DNA from: Cucumis sativus
Taxonomy: Eukaryota; Streptophyta; Magnoliopsida; Cucurbitales; Cucurbitaceae
NCBI RefSeq assembly: GCF_000004075.3
Contig: NC_026660.2
Coordinates: 14,651,837-14,715,836 of the forward strand
Direction of reading: 5' to 3'
DNA length: 64,000 bases
Below are positions 49,539 to 63,200 of this stretch, piece by piece (the stretch's first letter is position 1; each line of letters starts with the position of its first letter). Under the pieces are notes generated by a model. That model was given only the letters and a program-made list of their open reading frames with translations. It searched no databases and was not told the origin of the DNA. The position numbers were made by a program, and so were the translations under genes.

Positions 49539-50639
49539 GAATTGCAAGGAATTGAAAGAGCTTGAGTTGAATTAACGCCGATCTTTGTACAAATCCAGAT
49601 GTTGTGGAAAAAGGGGAAAGATAACGGATGAAAATTTTGAAAGTTCAAAAAGTAAAGAAGGGCGGCAACGGATCCTGATTTAACCAAATGGGCCGTCATT
49701 CAAAGTTCATAGCTCTGTTTTAGAGCCCAAGATAGTATTGGGCTTCATTTCTGGTAATGAATGTGGCCCAGTTCATTGTTTGGGGAATTTTGCTATGATG
49801 CCCTTTTATTTTATGTTATTTTGCCATGGTTTCAAACCTTTTTTATTTTAATTACATAATTTCTCAATTCGAGCGTGAAACGATTTACTCCATAAAATTT
49901 TACATTTGTAATAATTTAGTCACTAAACAGAATTTTAGTTATTATTTTAAAATTTATAAATATTTATTATTGTGATAATTTAACATGACTTAGTTGTAAG
50001 AGATTTTGAGATTATATTTTAATCAAAATTTAAAGATTAAGGGTTGAATAAAGTAGTTCAAATCTACTATTTAAAGCACATATTTGAAAGTTGCCAATCA
50101 TATCTAATAGAGTCATGGTCACATTACGTTTTTAATATAAAAATTGATAGTCTTTTAAATAACAAAAAGTTTAGGGTAAGAGTGGGCCAAAATTCATTTC
50201 ATAATACATTGCTTTTGAATGATAATAATTTTTTAGAAAAAGGATTATAAAATAAAATACTAATTAAACTTAAGTGTTCTTTTTTTTTTTTTTAAGCTTT
50301 TGGTGATTCTTAAACCAATAGTTTATTATCAATAAAAAAAATAAATTGAATAGGGCTTTTAAGAGGTCAAAAGCATCCTTTTACCAAAATTTCAAATTGT
50401 TAATCAAATTCTACTAATTTATATTACCATTTTTTTAATCATATCTATAAACTCATTTAACAAAGTCTAACGATTTCACTTTTGTAATTTCATGAATCAC
50501 GACTTTGTTTTTTTTTAGCCAGTAGAATAATAACAAAAAAAAAAAAAAAAAACCTAAAATAATAGCATATATGATAAAAGAATAAAATATTTGCATATAC
50601 ATTACAAAAAAAAAAAATGGTAAAAGAGTAAAATATGCA

Positions 50640-51721
50640 TGCCAACTACTGTTTTAACCAATTTTTTTGTCGAATTTTTTAAATTAAAAGCTATCATTGA
50701 TAGCCATCTATCAGAAAACTATCACTGATAACAATCGATAAGGAACATATCTGTGTCAGTTGAGTTGAGCTCATGTTGACATAATTTTTCTATATTGCTA
50801 TTAACGTAAAATGATTTCACTAACATTATCTATCAAATGATTGTATTAGAAGGATATCGTTGATAACAACTATAAGCATTGGAAGAATATTTTTTATATT
50901 TTTGAATTGATGAAGTTTAATTAGGTTATCAATTGATATTTTTTATAGCTATACTATCAATGATATTATTCTATTGCTATCAATAAAAATATCTATAACG
51001 ATAGCAACATGAGGATATCACTGATAACATTTATAAGTAATATCTGTAATGATACTATATATCAATGATATTAAGGTAACACTACTAGATGTTGTATTTT
51101 TTTTTTCTTTTTTAGCATAAATGGACAAAGAAAAGAGATCAAATAAGCATGCTATCGGTAATAGCTTTCAATCACTAATAACATACTATCCATATGATAC
51201 TTTATATCGTTGATACTATAAATAAACTGATATAGAGAGAACAACGTCACAGAGAGAGAGAGAAAGAGAGAAGGAACAAAAGCTTACTGGTGAAGAAGGT
51301 GACGACCACAATTTGAACTTTGAAGAGATTGTGGCGGTTTGGAGATGACAGACACGAATTGAAAAGGTTGAGGTAGATGATGTTTTGTCGTTCGGTAGAG
51401 GAGGTTGTGTCAGTGCTGGATTGAACAGACGGGCACGAGGGGGCAGTGGTAGTGACAGGGCCGGAATATGGTCGGATTGGAGATGGCCTTCTTCGCGGGA
51501 GGATTTGAGAAAATGAAGGATTTTAGATTTGGGGAAAAGATTTTGTAAATTATTTTATGGTTTTTCTATGACATCAATTAACTTTCACGGAAAATGTTAT
51601 TCGAGAAATTCCTTCTTTTTTCACCAAAAACGCAAATTTTTCCAATTTGTGACAGTTTTTTCTTCTCCCTTCCATTTTGTTATATACACAACTTTCATAG
51701 TAGACAATTTTTGTTGTAGTG
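50640..51721. mobile_element. CACTA-like terminal segment with subterminal repeats
   Basis: The right end, read on the minus strand from 51721, is CACTACAACAAAAATTGTC, matching the CACTACAA(G/C)AAAA ends of plant CACTA transposons. Leftwards, between about 50690 and 51220, the palindrome-like word TATCA-N-TGATA and its variants occur about ten times in both orientations, as expected of subterminal transposase-binding repeats. I could not find the opposite CACTA end, so the left limit is arbitrary and the element may be truncated. No transposase coding is seen. Confidence 0.45.
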
Positions 51722-54700
51722 TATAGTTACAACTTTTGTTGAAATAAGTTATTGATTTCAGGTTATGCTATATATCAACATTTATATGATTTAGAAAATC
51801 AAAATTCAAGTTATCAGTGACAAACTTATGAAATACATATTGACATATGAGACATAATGTCATTGATAGAAGTTAGAGACGAAAGAAACTGAAACATAAA
51901 ATTGGCATTTAAAAAAAAATATATTATTCTCTTGTGCTACATGTTATCTTTATTTCTAATTTGTGCTATTTGGTGCAATTTTTTCTTTTTTTTTTTCCTA
52001 CAATTTTCATTTGGTTTTCACATTCTTAATCCTTAAACTTAAGTTTGATTTCATTTGTCATTGAATTTCAAAACACTACAGTTTTATAGTCGAGCTTTGA
52101 GTTTTGTTTCAATCTAGTTCTTAAATTTCAATATCTATAAATCTATACTTGATTTTTTCCCCAAATATATATAAAACTCAAATAATTAAAAGTGAAATTA
52201 TAATATTTTGAAATCTAAAGATTGAATTGAGTTCAAACTCTAAGTTTAAGGATTAAAAGTATGAGATTATAAAACGCATAAACCATTTGGTGTTCACAGG
52301 TTAAAGTTAGTAGAGATGTTCAAAATTGGTTTGATTTTGTTGTTCATTTTTCTATAAGGTTTCTATCAAACACATTAAATTGGAGGACCTAAGTAAATGG
52401 GTGGTTAAAAGCCAAACCAACCTTTGCAAAACGGAAAATATAGATATTCAAAGAATGGCCATTCATAAGGTCTTTATGTAAATATAACCAACATTCACTA
52501 TACATATTTGACTCTATAATACCGTTTTCTCATTGTTTTGTCTCTCTTTTCTATTGGGTTCTTTATTACAAACACTTGACTTAAAACACACATACTTGGT
52601 CAATATATGCACATATTTTTGTTCTTCTAACTTCAATTTTGGTTCATTGTGGTCTATATACTTTCAAAATGTTCATTTTTATCCTACAGCTTTAGTTCAT
52701 ACATTTTTATAAAAAAAAACTATAATGAATTAAAAATATAAAAGTAAATAATAAAATATCATAGTAGTATCAATAATCTACAAGTATTGAGATATGGATA
52801 TATTTTTCATGGGCAATTAATTTTGAGTTGATTTTGTATGTGAATAGGCATTATGCTGTTTCATGGAAATTGTAGTCAATGTCTCTTTTACTCTCTTTTT
52901 TTTCCCCTTCAAATGGTTGCAATCATTTCCTCACTTTCCCTTTTAATTTGCTCGCCTTTCTTCCTTTAGTGAACTAAACTACAAATCCTCTGGAAACACA
53001 ATTTATTTTTATTTTTAGATTTTTTTTAAAGATTTTGCTATTTATTTTACTATTTTTTTTATAATACTCTACATTAAATATATATTTGAATTATTATAAA
53101 ACTAATTTATAATAAAAGTAATTTCCATTTTAAAAACCAAAATAGAGTTAAATTTCAAATTATTTTATTAATGAAATGTATATCTATATACTAATATATT
53201 AATAAAAATCTATCTATATACCCATAAACTTTGATATAAGTCTCAATATTGCTATTAGAAATAAAATTTGAAATAATGCTATATATTTTGTAAATATTTT
53301 AGTTCATTCTACTTATATTTATCAATAAACTAACCTATGAATTTGCTTCCAAAATCTACCACAAACAAGTAAATGAATAATAAAAAGTTTTTAAAAGGTC
53401 AACAATAGACTAAATTAATAGTAAAGATTTAAGTAGGTTTAAAATTTATTAAAAATATGATTTGTAGTTTTAGAGAGAAATTTTTAGGTGTAAAGACTTG
53501 GTCGTGATTCACTTCTCTACTAAATTCCAAGCACCAAACGAATCCATGGTTTTTTTTTTTTTTTTTTCTCATAAACTATATTATAACAATGATGAACTTA
53601 TTATGTCAATTACTTCTAGAAAGGAGAGATAAATTAAGTTTTAATTAAAGAGAAAATTGTACTGTTTTTCTATCAACAATTAAAATGTCAATTGTGTAGT
53701 AGGCTAGCTAGAACCCAATAAAAAATTTAGGTTTCAACTTTTTTATGAAATAATATTTCAATCTTAATAATGTTTTGTGAAAACATTTAACACTTGATTG
53801 TAATAATAATTAACTAACTTAATATCCTCTTCTTTCTTCTATTTTGATATGATAAATCTTTTTTATGTTAAAATATTTTGTATAATAAGTATGGTGGTAT
53901 TATTTGTATTGAATCACAGACTAATTGTTAAACTTTCATATGTTTGGAGGTGAGTTGTATTAGGTTTTCTTTAACTATTATTCTTTCAAATAAAAACTTG
54001 ATATATTAGAGCATTCATTCAAACTATTTTTCCACATAACAAAAATAATTAAATTTAGATTTTTTTCAAAAACAAAAAAAATTGACGAATTATTACGCTC
54101 CAAAATAATATCATTAAAAAACTACATTTTATTATATTTTTCTATTAAAAATTAACTACATATACAATTGGATAGATTTTGTTTGTAAATTTATTTTATA
54201 TTTTTATTTATAAATAAATAGAGAGAGAAACCCCAATTTTTTATCCAAGATAAATGATAAATTTTTTATTCAAAAAAATTAATGATGGTATGCTATTAAA
54301 TTACCATGGAACATTTTAAACTAAAAAAAAAAAACTATTTTGCTTACACTTTTTACTACAATGATGAGAAATTTTTCTATTTTCAAAGGGTTGTAATTTA
54401 ATAATGAAAGTTTAAAAATTGGGTGGGTTTCTTATGTTGACCCTAAAATAAAATAAAAGAATAAATAGCGGTGGGTTGGATACGTTATCCTCTCCAATTC
54501 GATGTTAAATATTAAATAACTTATAAATTATGTGCTTTCTAAACATACAAAAACAAAACGACATGTTTAATTCAAACTCTTTGTAAATGATTTACAAACA
54601 TTTATGAACATAGACTTAGTTCGTATTTTCTTTTAAAAAAAAACAGTCCACCTTGATCTACAGATCAAATTTAAATTCATTCAAACTAAATGAATGACAA

Positions 54701-55339
54701 AAAGAAAAAAAAAATTCTATTGATAGACTTTATTTGATAGAATCTAGTGTTAGTTATATTTTATAAATATTTGTAATGATTTATCTTTTACTATAAATAT
54801 TTTGTTTGTTTTATTTTAATATTATTTTTTGAGTAATGTGGTTTCAATATAAATGAATAATGAAAAAGAAGCAAAAGAACAAAAGCATGTGAAGGAGGCG
54901 TTGGATTGGATTTGTTTGTCCACAGATATCTCTCGTACATATATTTATTATTCTCCCTTTAATTTGTAATTAATAATTAATAATCAATAATCGTACTTGT
55001 TTTAAACATGATTAAAATAAAATAAACTACACCTACACGCATCTAATCTCCATTATCACTGTCATTTAAAAAAAAAAACCCTAAACCAAAGGGGGAAAAG
55101 AGAAGATAACTCCAGATTTTGAAAAGTGTAATGGAAGATATATTTTTGTTTGTTTTTATCCTATTTTCTAAGCAATTAATCATTAGACATTAAAGGTGAT
55201 TAAAGTGAGTATATAACTAACCCTAATATGGATGGCATCAAAGAGTCACCTGACCTTCATCTAGCTGGTATTTATACATTAAAAGATAATTTCAACGTAT
55301 TTTCGTATATTTTTCCACATATGTGCATCAACAGATCTC

Positions 55340-55352
55340 TTTTCTTGTAGTG
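55340..55352 (-). mobile_element. CACTA-type terminus
   Basis: The minus strand from 55352 reads CACTACAAGAAAA, the consensus CACTA terminal inverted repeat. No partner end or transposase was found nearby. A chance match cannot be ruled out for a 13-mer. Confidence 0.3.
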
Positions 55353-56110
55353 TATGTGAAATCCAATTCATTTACACTCCAAATTTTAACTATCATCAAT
55401 AAATATAATATAATTTAGTTAGTACAGTTATTTAAACTATTGACTTCAACGTCATAAAATAACTCTCGCCAAACAACACAAATTTCATATTCTCTCTTCA
55501 TAGTCACTTGTTTTTCTAGTATAAGTTGAGAGTGAGATTTTAATAAATGAAATCCACTTTGTCTTCAACACATATATATACATCTATTGAGCTAAATTCT
55601 TGTTGCGGCTTATCTATATCATTTGTTTTAATAACCATTCATTGAAATATGATGTTTTTTTAAAAAATTTAAACTTTCTGAGTTATATTCAAATTCATGT
55701 CCCATGGTAATTAATTAAAAAGTAATTCAAAGACGACAGGGTTTTTTAAAACAAAACTCCAAATTGTTATATATAGGAATTATTCAAGATGCTTTTATGA
55801 GGTGAGGACTGGGGAATGGAGATTATATAAATATATGCATATAAATCTCTGGTATTATTATATTATGAAGCCAATTTAAATTTAATAATGAAATGCATAT
55901 TAATTAAACAAGTCTTTTTTTAAAAAAATATATATATTAATTTATGTGAGATAATTAAAAAAAAAAAAGAGAAGGGTTGATAAGAAGTATTTGGCCCTTC
56001 GGCTGCGATTTATATTATAAACGATTTACGTAATGAATATTAGAATAAAAGTAAGGGTCCAGAATTGCGGTCTAACAAGAGACAACCAGGTCAGCGTTCT
56101 AAACTCAATT

Positions 56111-56152
56111 ACGTGTCAACACGTGTAAGATCTATTCTTAACTGCTGACGTG
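56111..56152. promoter_or_regulatory. Cluster of three ACGTG (ABRE-like) motifs
   Basis: ACGTGTC at 56111, ACACGTGT at 56119 and GACGTGG at 56147 lie within about 40 bp of a relatively GC-rich island (55985-56240) in an AT-rich spacer. ACGTG(T/G) cores bind bZIP factors in ABA and stress responses. No adjacent gene is visible. Confidence 0.35.
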
Positions 56153-57509
56153 GGTAAAATTGATTCGCTGCTAACTTTTGATCCGGGCTCAACAATAAAG
56201 ACTATAGAGTCAGAATATTATTTTCTTATCTCCATAATAAGAAAAAAAAACAATTAAATTTTAAATTCTCTATTCCACTTTGAAATTTAAACTACAATAT
56301 CTGAAAGCTTTAGTTCTTTTTTTTTTTTACAAAAGAAAATTAATGTATAAAGAATATCTAAAAGGAAAAGAAAAGTTATCAACTTATCATATTGATTTTC
56401 TGCCTGCAAGTTTAGGTGGCTGAGCCGGCAAGTTGGTGAATAAAGAACAATATATGTGTGTGTGAATTTCTTTTTCTTCAAAACTTCACAATTTAAATTT
56501 GAGTATGAACAACAACTTTGAAGAAGAAAGATGCTGTCTCCTTAAAAGTGGATGTAGACAAAAATCACAGATCCACCGTAGTCCTTTTGTGTATTCTTCT
56601 AATTCTTATTCCTTTCGTCTTCATATTTGTGTTCTTTTGCATGACTAATATACTAAAAACATGAAAGAAAAGTAAAGTGTAAAAGGGAGATTTAACTACA
56701 GATAACACTGATCTTTTTGTTAACAAATTCAACGAAGTTATTTAAAAATGGCAGCTGAAACAATCCACTCATAAAAAGAAATACATTGATTAATAAAAGA
56801 TTAAATACAAATTGGAAATTAAAACCCAAGCTAAATCGTCCATTATGATATATAAGGGTGTGATTAATGTGGTGTGAATAATATCGTTATCAAGACATGC
56901 TTACCTAGGAATGAAGAATATGGTGATATGTCATTGTTTAGTGGATGTTGACAAAAAAGAAGGCAATATTTAAAACCAATTGTTATATATAGGAATTATT
57001 CCCCACATTTTCGTGACTATGAAATTTCAACTTTGTGTTATTTAATTTAGACCAAGTCTCCACAATTTTATAGAATTAAATATACCATATATAATAACTC
57101 ATGATTAACATTATTGTTGAATAATTAAGTTCACTCTATTAGATTTTCTCATCTCCTAATGTTATTGGATTATGAGTTAGAAAAAAATGATAAGAAGAAA
57201 ATTTTATAATTCATTTATTATAATAGTGATGGAAATATTGTATCATATATTAAAATGTTTTCTACGATTCAAAAAAAAAAAAAAAAAAAACTAAAGAAAA
57301 TAGTATGTATATATTCTTTTCGTTTGACAATATAGAAGAATATAGAGAATTCTAAACCTTAAGTTTGAATGATAAAGAATGAATTTCAGGAAACTTTGAA
57401 GGATAAAATAGAATATTTTATATTTTAGGATATCAATTTGAAAATTGTTCATAGCATTCTAAATTTATGAATTGTTAAATATGGAGTAGGAATATTTCAA
57501 CTGATCAAA

Positions 57510-57537
57510 TAAATATATATATATATATATATATATA
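57510..57537. repeat. (AT)n microsatellite
   Basis: About 14 AT dinucleotides in non-coding spacer. Confidence 0.9.
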
Positions 57538-57808
57538 ATTCCTACATTCGTGATAATAATAATAACATAAACCATAATAATAATAGTAGAATATATATAG
57601 TATGCAAGTTTAACTCGTTTAACACATCCAAAGTTGTTGTATTAAAATTAAACTTCAAATCTCTATTCCATCCTCAGAATTATTGGTTTTTATTGTCCAA
57701 ATCACAAAAAATAAGGTTTAGAAAATTGAACTACATATATATAGATCTTTTAATCATTAACACTCAATTGCCAAATAAATTATGTTCACATTGAATATAT
57801 TATATATA

Positions 57809-57938
57809 TAAATTGTCAAATATAAAAAGATTGATAAAATATTTACATTTCATAAGATATTGAAGCATATGTATAAATTGTCAAATATAAAAAGATTAAT
57901 AAAATATTTAGATTTCCTCAGAAAATGAAGTACAATTT
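57809..57938. repeat. 65-bp tandem duplication
   Basis: The word TAAATTGTCAAATATAAAAA occurs at about 57809 and again 65 bp later. The match is nearly perfect for some 45 bp and weaker in the remainder. Confidence 0.8.
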
Positions 57939-60900
57939 TAATTTTAATTTTTTCATGAAAATTAGAAATATTAAACCCACCATAACTTTTAATAGCTTGC
58001 CCAAAAAGGAAAGAAAAAAAACTATATGGTTTGAGCAGAAGACTTTATTTATCAAAATATATGGCTTTTAAAAAACCATGTGAGTATACTAATTGCTATA
58101 TTAATGGTTTGTAATTTTGGTCAATATGTCATAATAAATATTTTACCATCACTAAATTAATATAGCTCAAGATGGTCGTTCAAGTTCAATATGTAAAATT
58201 TTGCATTATAATTAATTGTGATTTTGAGTATTTGACAACTCAAGAAATTAGTAAGCTTTTCTTCCAATACAAAATAAAATTTATTAAAAAAAACTAAAAT
58301 AATATCGATAAATAATTGAAATATTCATTTTTGAGAGAAGAGGGTCCAAATCTACATTTTCTTTATTGCATCACAAAACAATATGTAAAATCAAACTTGA
58401 TTTATAAAGTCTTCTTTAAATTATGTATGCTTTGATTTTTTTAAGTACATATATTTCTTTTTCTTTTCTTTTTTCAACTACAAAATCACAATTTTTTTCA
58501 CCTAACTTTACCAAATTCTTTGTTCAATACAATAAAAACGTTGAGAAATACTGCTGGAGAAAACAAACATGTGATCATAATATATATAGTATGCACACAC
58601 ATTTTTGATAAAATGTATTTTTAATAAATTTTCTTTAAGGGAAAGAGTTTGATTCACAAAAAAACTACTTTTCTAACACATTATTTTTCAAAATTTAGAT
58701 TGTTTTATAAGATATCGATAAAACACAAGAAAAAAAAATTTAGAGGCAATCAAATTAAATGTTTATAAATTTGGTTTCAGTATGATTTGATATTTGAAGC
58801 TTTAGCATTATAAACTTGTGTTTTGAGTTTATAATTTTTCAAAATGTGTACATCTCCATCAATCATAAAGTTAAAAGTTTTAAGTTTTATTATTGTACAC
58901 AAAATTAATAGTTTTAAAGTGAGTATAGCTCAACTGACACACGTATTCGTTAACCTAAAGAGATTTGCAATTCAAATTTTCTACCTCTATCGTACTAAAA
59001 AAATGTTATTAGATCGGTTTGTTTAAATTTTTTTTTTTTTTTTGTGTGTGTGGTAGAAGACGTTTGACTAATTAAATTATAATAAATTATGAAGACAACT
59101 TGGAGGATGATCTATGGCACCTTTTTTTTTTCTTCTTAGGTAGGATAGATGTATTATATTTGCTTCTTCTTCTTATGATGACCATAATAATAATAGACAA
59201 TAAAGACTAATTAAAGTTATAAATACTGCAAAAAAAAAAAAAAGCCAATAAGAAGAAAAAAAAAGTATTATTAGACAAGCAATATATACTTTTATACATC
59301 TCTTTTTCATCCATGTCAAAAATAAGAGATGGTGACAAGTTGAAAGATACGTATTCATCCATAAAAACATACTAATTAAGCACGTAGCTCTCAATTGTTT
59401 ATATGTAACTCAGTACTTCTCTTTGATTATAAATAGTAATTAAATGCAGTTCAATATTTACTCATTTCTATACGTCTCATTCTTATTCACACACAATGTA
59501 ATAAAAACAAAGGAATAATTTGATACGCAACAAAATAATATTAATGTGATGTTGTGTTGATAATCCTATATTAATTAGAAGAACCAAACAACTATCACAT
59601 TTCTTATAAAAATAGACGAGTTACTTATCTAACTCTCATTTGATTATGAGATTAAACTTCATGTTATTTAATATGAACCTAAACATGTATTCAGTCTAAT
59701 AAAAAAATTGATCTCCCACTTATTATAAAACATATAAATAATTACTTTTCTCATTGTCAAATGATTTTCATAAAAACTTTTGTATTACAACTCTCAAAGA
59801 GCCGTTTGGAACAAATATTATCTACGACTATAACAACCACATTTTACTATAGGAAACACTATTTAAAAATCTTCAATTAATTACAATAAACATATTATTT
59901 TTAAACTCTTTTATTTATTTATTTTTATTCTTTTATATTATTACGTTTACTATTTTCTTATCAAACTAAAACAGTCTACACACTAAACACATACATATTA
60001 TTACAATCCATACTGAAATAACGTACACACCAAACACAAACTTTTCTAATAAACTATAATAACTTATAGGACTATAATAACGCACTTCATAGTTTTAGTG
60101 TTATGTAATGGATTGAATAAGATAATACGTATATGAAAAGATGATTGAAGTATGTTGATTATGGGTAGTGTTTGAACAATTAGAGAAAGTGAATAAAAGT
60201 GAGTGTAGATTAAGATGGAGGGAGATGGAGAGTAGTTTTATATGTTGGATTGTTGTGAAGTTGACATAGAAATGAATGGTGGATATGGGAAATTGAAAAA
60301 TGTTGCGATGCTTTAAATATGGAATTAAATTAACCGTAAGACGTCAATTTTAGAAGAAATAAAAGAAAAGTTGATGTGTTTATTATGGATATTGAGTGAC
60401 ACACAGGATTTGTTTGACCTCGGACCTATCATTATTTATTAACAAAATTATGAAAACTCACCACCTAACAAATAACACATAATCACAACAATTTTATCCA
60501 ATAATCATATCAATTTTTGAATTTCCATATTGATTTTATAACTTAGTCACTTTGTTACGTTACCTTTTGGGGTGTTTTGTTTTCATTTAGTAACTAGGTT
60601 TCCAATTTGACAATTTTACTATTTGGGTTGGAGTTTTAATTGGTTTAATTTGGTTAATAAGTTTTAAGAATCACACTAATTTGAATTTTAGTTTTTTTTA
60701 TTGGATACTCACTTCCGTTGATTAATTAATCTAGTATTTAGTTGACAAATTTGAGATTAAATGTAAATCTTGAAATAAATGAATTAACTACAAGTAAAAT
60801 TATAACATTTTAAAACTAAGGTTTAGTTTGGACAAAATGTGTAATAGAAATCAATGAGAATAAAGAAAGAAATTGGATCCATCTGTGTGTTATGCAATTG

Positions 60901-61631
60901 TATTTGTACATAAAGATCACATCCAAATATGTAATGAAATAACACAATTTGATTGATGAGTTGAACGTGTTTAATTTGATTATGTTTGAGAATTCCGTCA
61001 TATCGTTATTGTTATAGCTATCATCATTGTTACTATCGTTACATTTTTAAACTTTGATATTTGTATTGCCTACCAATACTACTTGATCCTTAAATTCAGA
61101 ATTTTAAGTATATGTAATAAAAAAAATTCAATTATATTTGAAATTTAAGCTTATTATCACATTTATTCATGAATGAAATTTGATTGTGATTACATCAATT
61201 TTGTTTATAGTTTAATAAACAAAATCTTATAAATACTAAATGGAAGTTACTCAAAATTGAGGGTAACTTTTTGAAACTCATAAGATGTTTGACTCACTCT
61301 TGAACTAAGAAATAAAAAACTAAACTCAAAATCTGGAGAAAAAAATATTTTTTTGAGTAATAGTAATAAAGTATAAGTGTGGTATGAAAGGAGGAATCTT
61401 CATAGTTCATATGTACAGTTCTAATTCCCTTCTCTCTGTTTGTTTCCCTACGCGTTCTAAAGTCAAAGTCATCGCCTTACACTTCCAACCTTCCCCATTT
61501 TTATATTTCCCTTTATATCCCCTCCCTTTCTTTCTCTTCAAATACATACATATCTCTCTCCTAATTAACCCCTCTTTAACAATTTATTTACATTTCTTCT
61601 TCTTCTTCTTCTCTCTCTCTGCAAAATTTTC

Positions 61632-63200
61632 ATGGCCGGAGGTGGCGCCGGAAGGTCCTTGGAAGAGACGCCGACATGGGCCGTCGCCGCCGTGTGCTTT
61701 GTTTTGGTTCTGATTTCTATTATCATCGAACACATTCTCCATCTCATCGGAAAGGTACACCCCAAACCCAAATACGGCATCGTTTCATCACTTGATCATC
61801 AAACCCCATTATTATTTCCTTCCTTTTCTTTTGTCTCACTTTTTCAAAATTGGATTTTAGTGGCTAAAGAAGAAACACAAACGAGCTCTCTACGAAGCTC
61901 TGGAGAAGATTAAATCAGGTATCTATTTGTCGGAAAATTAGATAATTTAATTTAAATTAAAAAGAGTAAAATGAAGATTTGATCATAACGATGAAATGGC
62001 AGAACTGATGCTGTTGGGATTCATATCGCTGCTGCTGACGGTGGGACAAAGCCTAATCACAAATGTTTGTATACCACCTGACGTGGCAGCCACGTGGCAT
62101 CCATGTAGTCCTCAAAGAGAAGAAGAATTAACTAAAGAAGCTGACCTCGTCGATTCCGACCAAAATCGTCGAAAACTTCTCGCCCTCTCCCATCACGTCA
62201 ACGCCACCTTCCGCCGTTCCCTCGCCGCTGCCGGTGGTACCGACAAATGTGCTGCCAAGGTATTTACAATTATTTACACAACCAACTAAGAGATTCATTA
62301 ATTATTAATTAGTTAAACAAATGTTAGTTTACAAAAAAGTATTTGATTACGAAAACGACACGTCGGAGTCTTTGTAAACGATTTTGAAAAGTGAGTCCTT
62401 TTGAATTGAGTCTAGTTATCTACATCCACAAGCAAAAACTGTTTAATTAAATTTGACATCACCATTTCTGTTGCATCAAATTAAAATTCGACACCTGTCA
62501 ATTTACCAAAAAAATCTTAATATGTACATTAATATATATATAATACTGTATTTAGACTAAAAATATTAAAAAAAATGAAAAACTAAACTTAAATATCAGT
62601 TTGCACGTATAACAAAATTTATATCTAGTTTTTGTTTTAGAGGTTTTATCATATTTATGGTTTTTAGTAATTGATTGCGACATACTCTTATTTATTGATA
62701 ACTTTAACGGTGAGTAATTTAAATATGACACAGGGTAAAGTTCCATTTGTATCGGAAGGGGGTATTCATCAGCTACATATATTCATCTTCGTACTGGCAG
62801 TTTTCCATGTTTTGTATTGTGTTTTAACTTTAGCTTTGGGCAATGCCAAGGTAATTTCATTTAAATTTTCATATATATATATATATATATGTATGTATAA
62901 AGATTATTTTTTAGGATGATCCAGTAATATGTTTTTTCAAAATTGAAATATATAAACAGATGAGAAGTTGGAAGTCATGGGAAAAAGAGACAAGAACTGT
63001 GGAGTATCAATTCTCACACGGTAAATCCAAATATTTTAATTTCAAACAAACTTAATTAAAAATGTATAGATAAGAATTATTTATGCTAATGATTGTGTTC
63101 AAACACAACAGATCCGGAACGGTTTCGATTTGCAAGAGACACGTCATTTGGGAGAAGACATTTAAGCTTTTGGACAAAATCCCCTTTCCTCATATGGATT
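61632..63200 (+). CDS. MLO-like seven-transmembrane protein (5' part)
   Basis: Plasma-membrane calmodulin-binding family; some clade V members are powdery mildew susceptibility factors. Six exons are in the window: 61632-61754, 61861-61918, 62003-62259, 62734-62850, 62960-63020 and 63112-63200. All phases close, giving the first 235 residues of a usually 500-600-residue protein. The start [20 protein letters not shown] gives an extracellular N-terminus. Membrane segment 1 (about 15-37) is followed by [20 protein letters not shown]. Segment 2 is [17 protein letters not shown] Cys-bearing extracellular loop (about 84-150) follows, then segment 3 ([20 protein letters not shown]). The intracellular loop shows [20 protein letters not shown], a family signature. 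A CT-rich leader precedes the ATG. The next exon (normally VxFFRQF-like) is not found before the window ends. Clade assignment needs the C-terminus. Confidence 0.94.

Larger units (their letters stand above)
49539..61631. other. Gene-poor spacer upstream of MLO
   Basis: About 12 kb without a supported gene. It is very AT-rich, with poly-A and poly-T runs. It contains a CACTA-like segment (50640-51721), a second CACTA-like end (55340-55352) and a relatively GC-rich island with ACGT motifs (55985-56240). There is also a 65-bp tandem duplication (57809-57938) and an (AT)n run (57510-57537). A CT-rich leader precedes the MLO start. The relatively GC-rich stretch 51290-51490 has no long frame. Confidence 0.5.

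Noticed and set aside
56400..56445. Partial resemblance to miR169 (minus strand CAGCCACCTAAACTTGCAGG)
   Set aside because: Only the two ends match the miR169 consensus, the centre differs at several bases, and no hairpin arm pairs with it within the local sequence.
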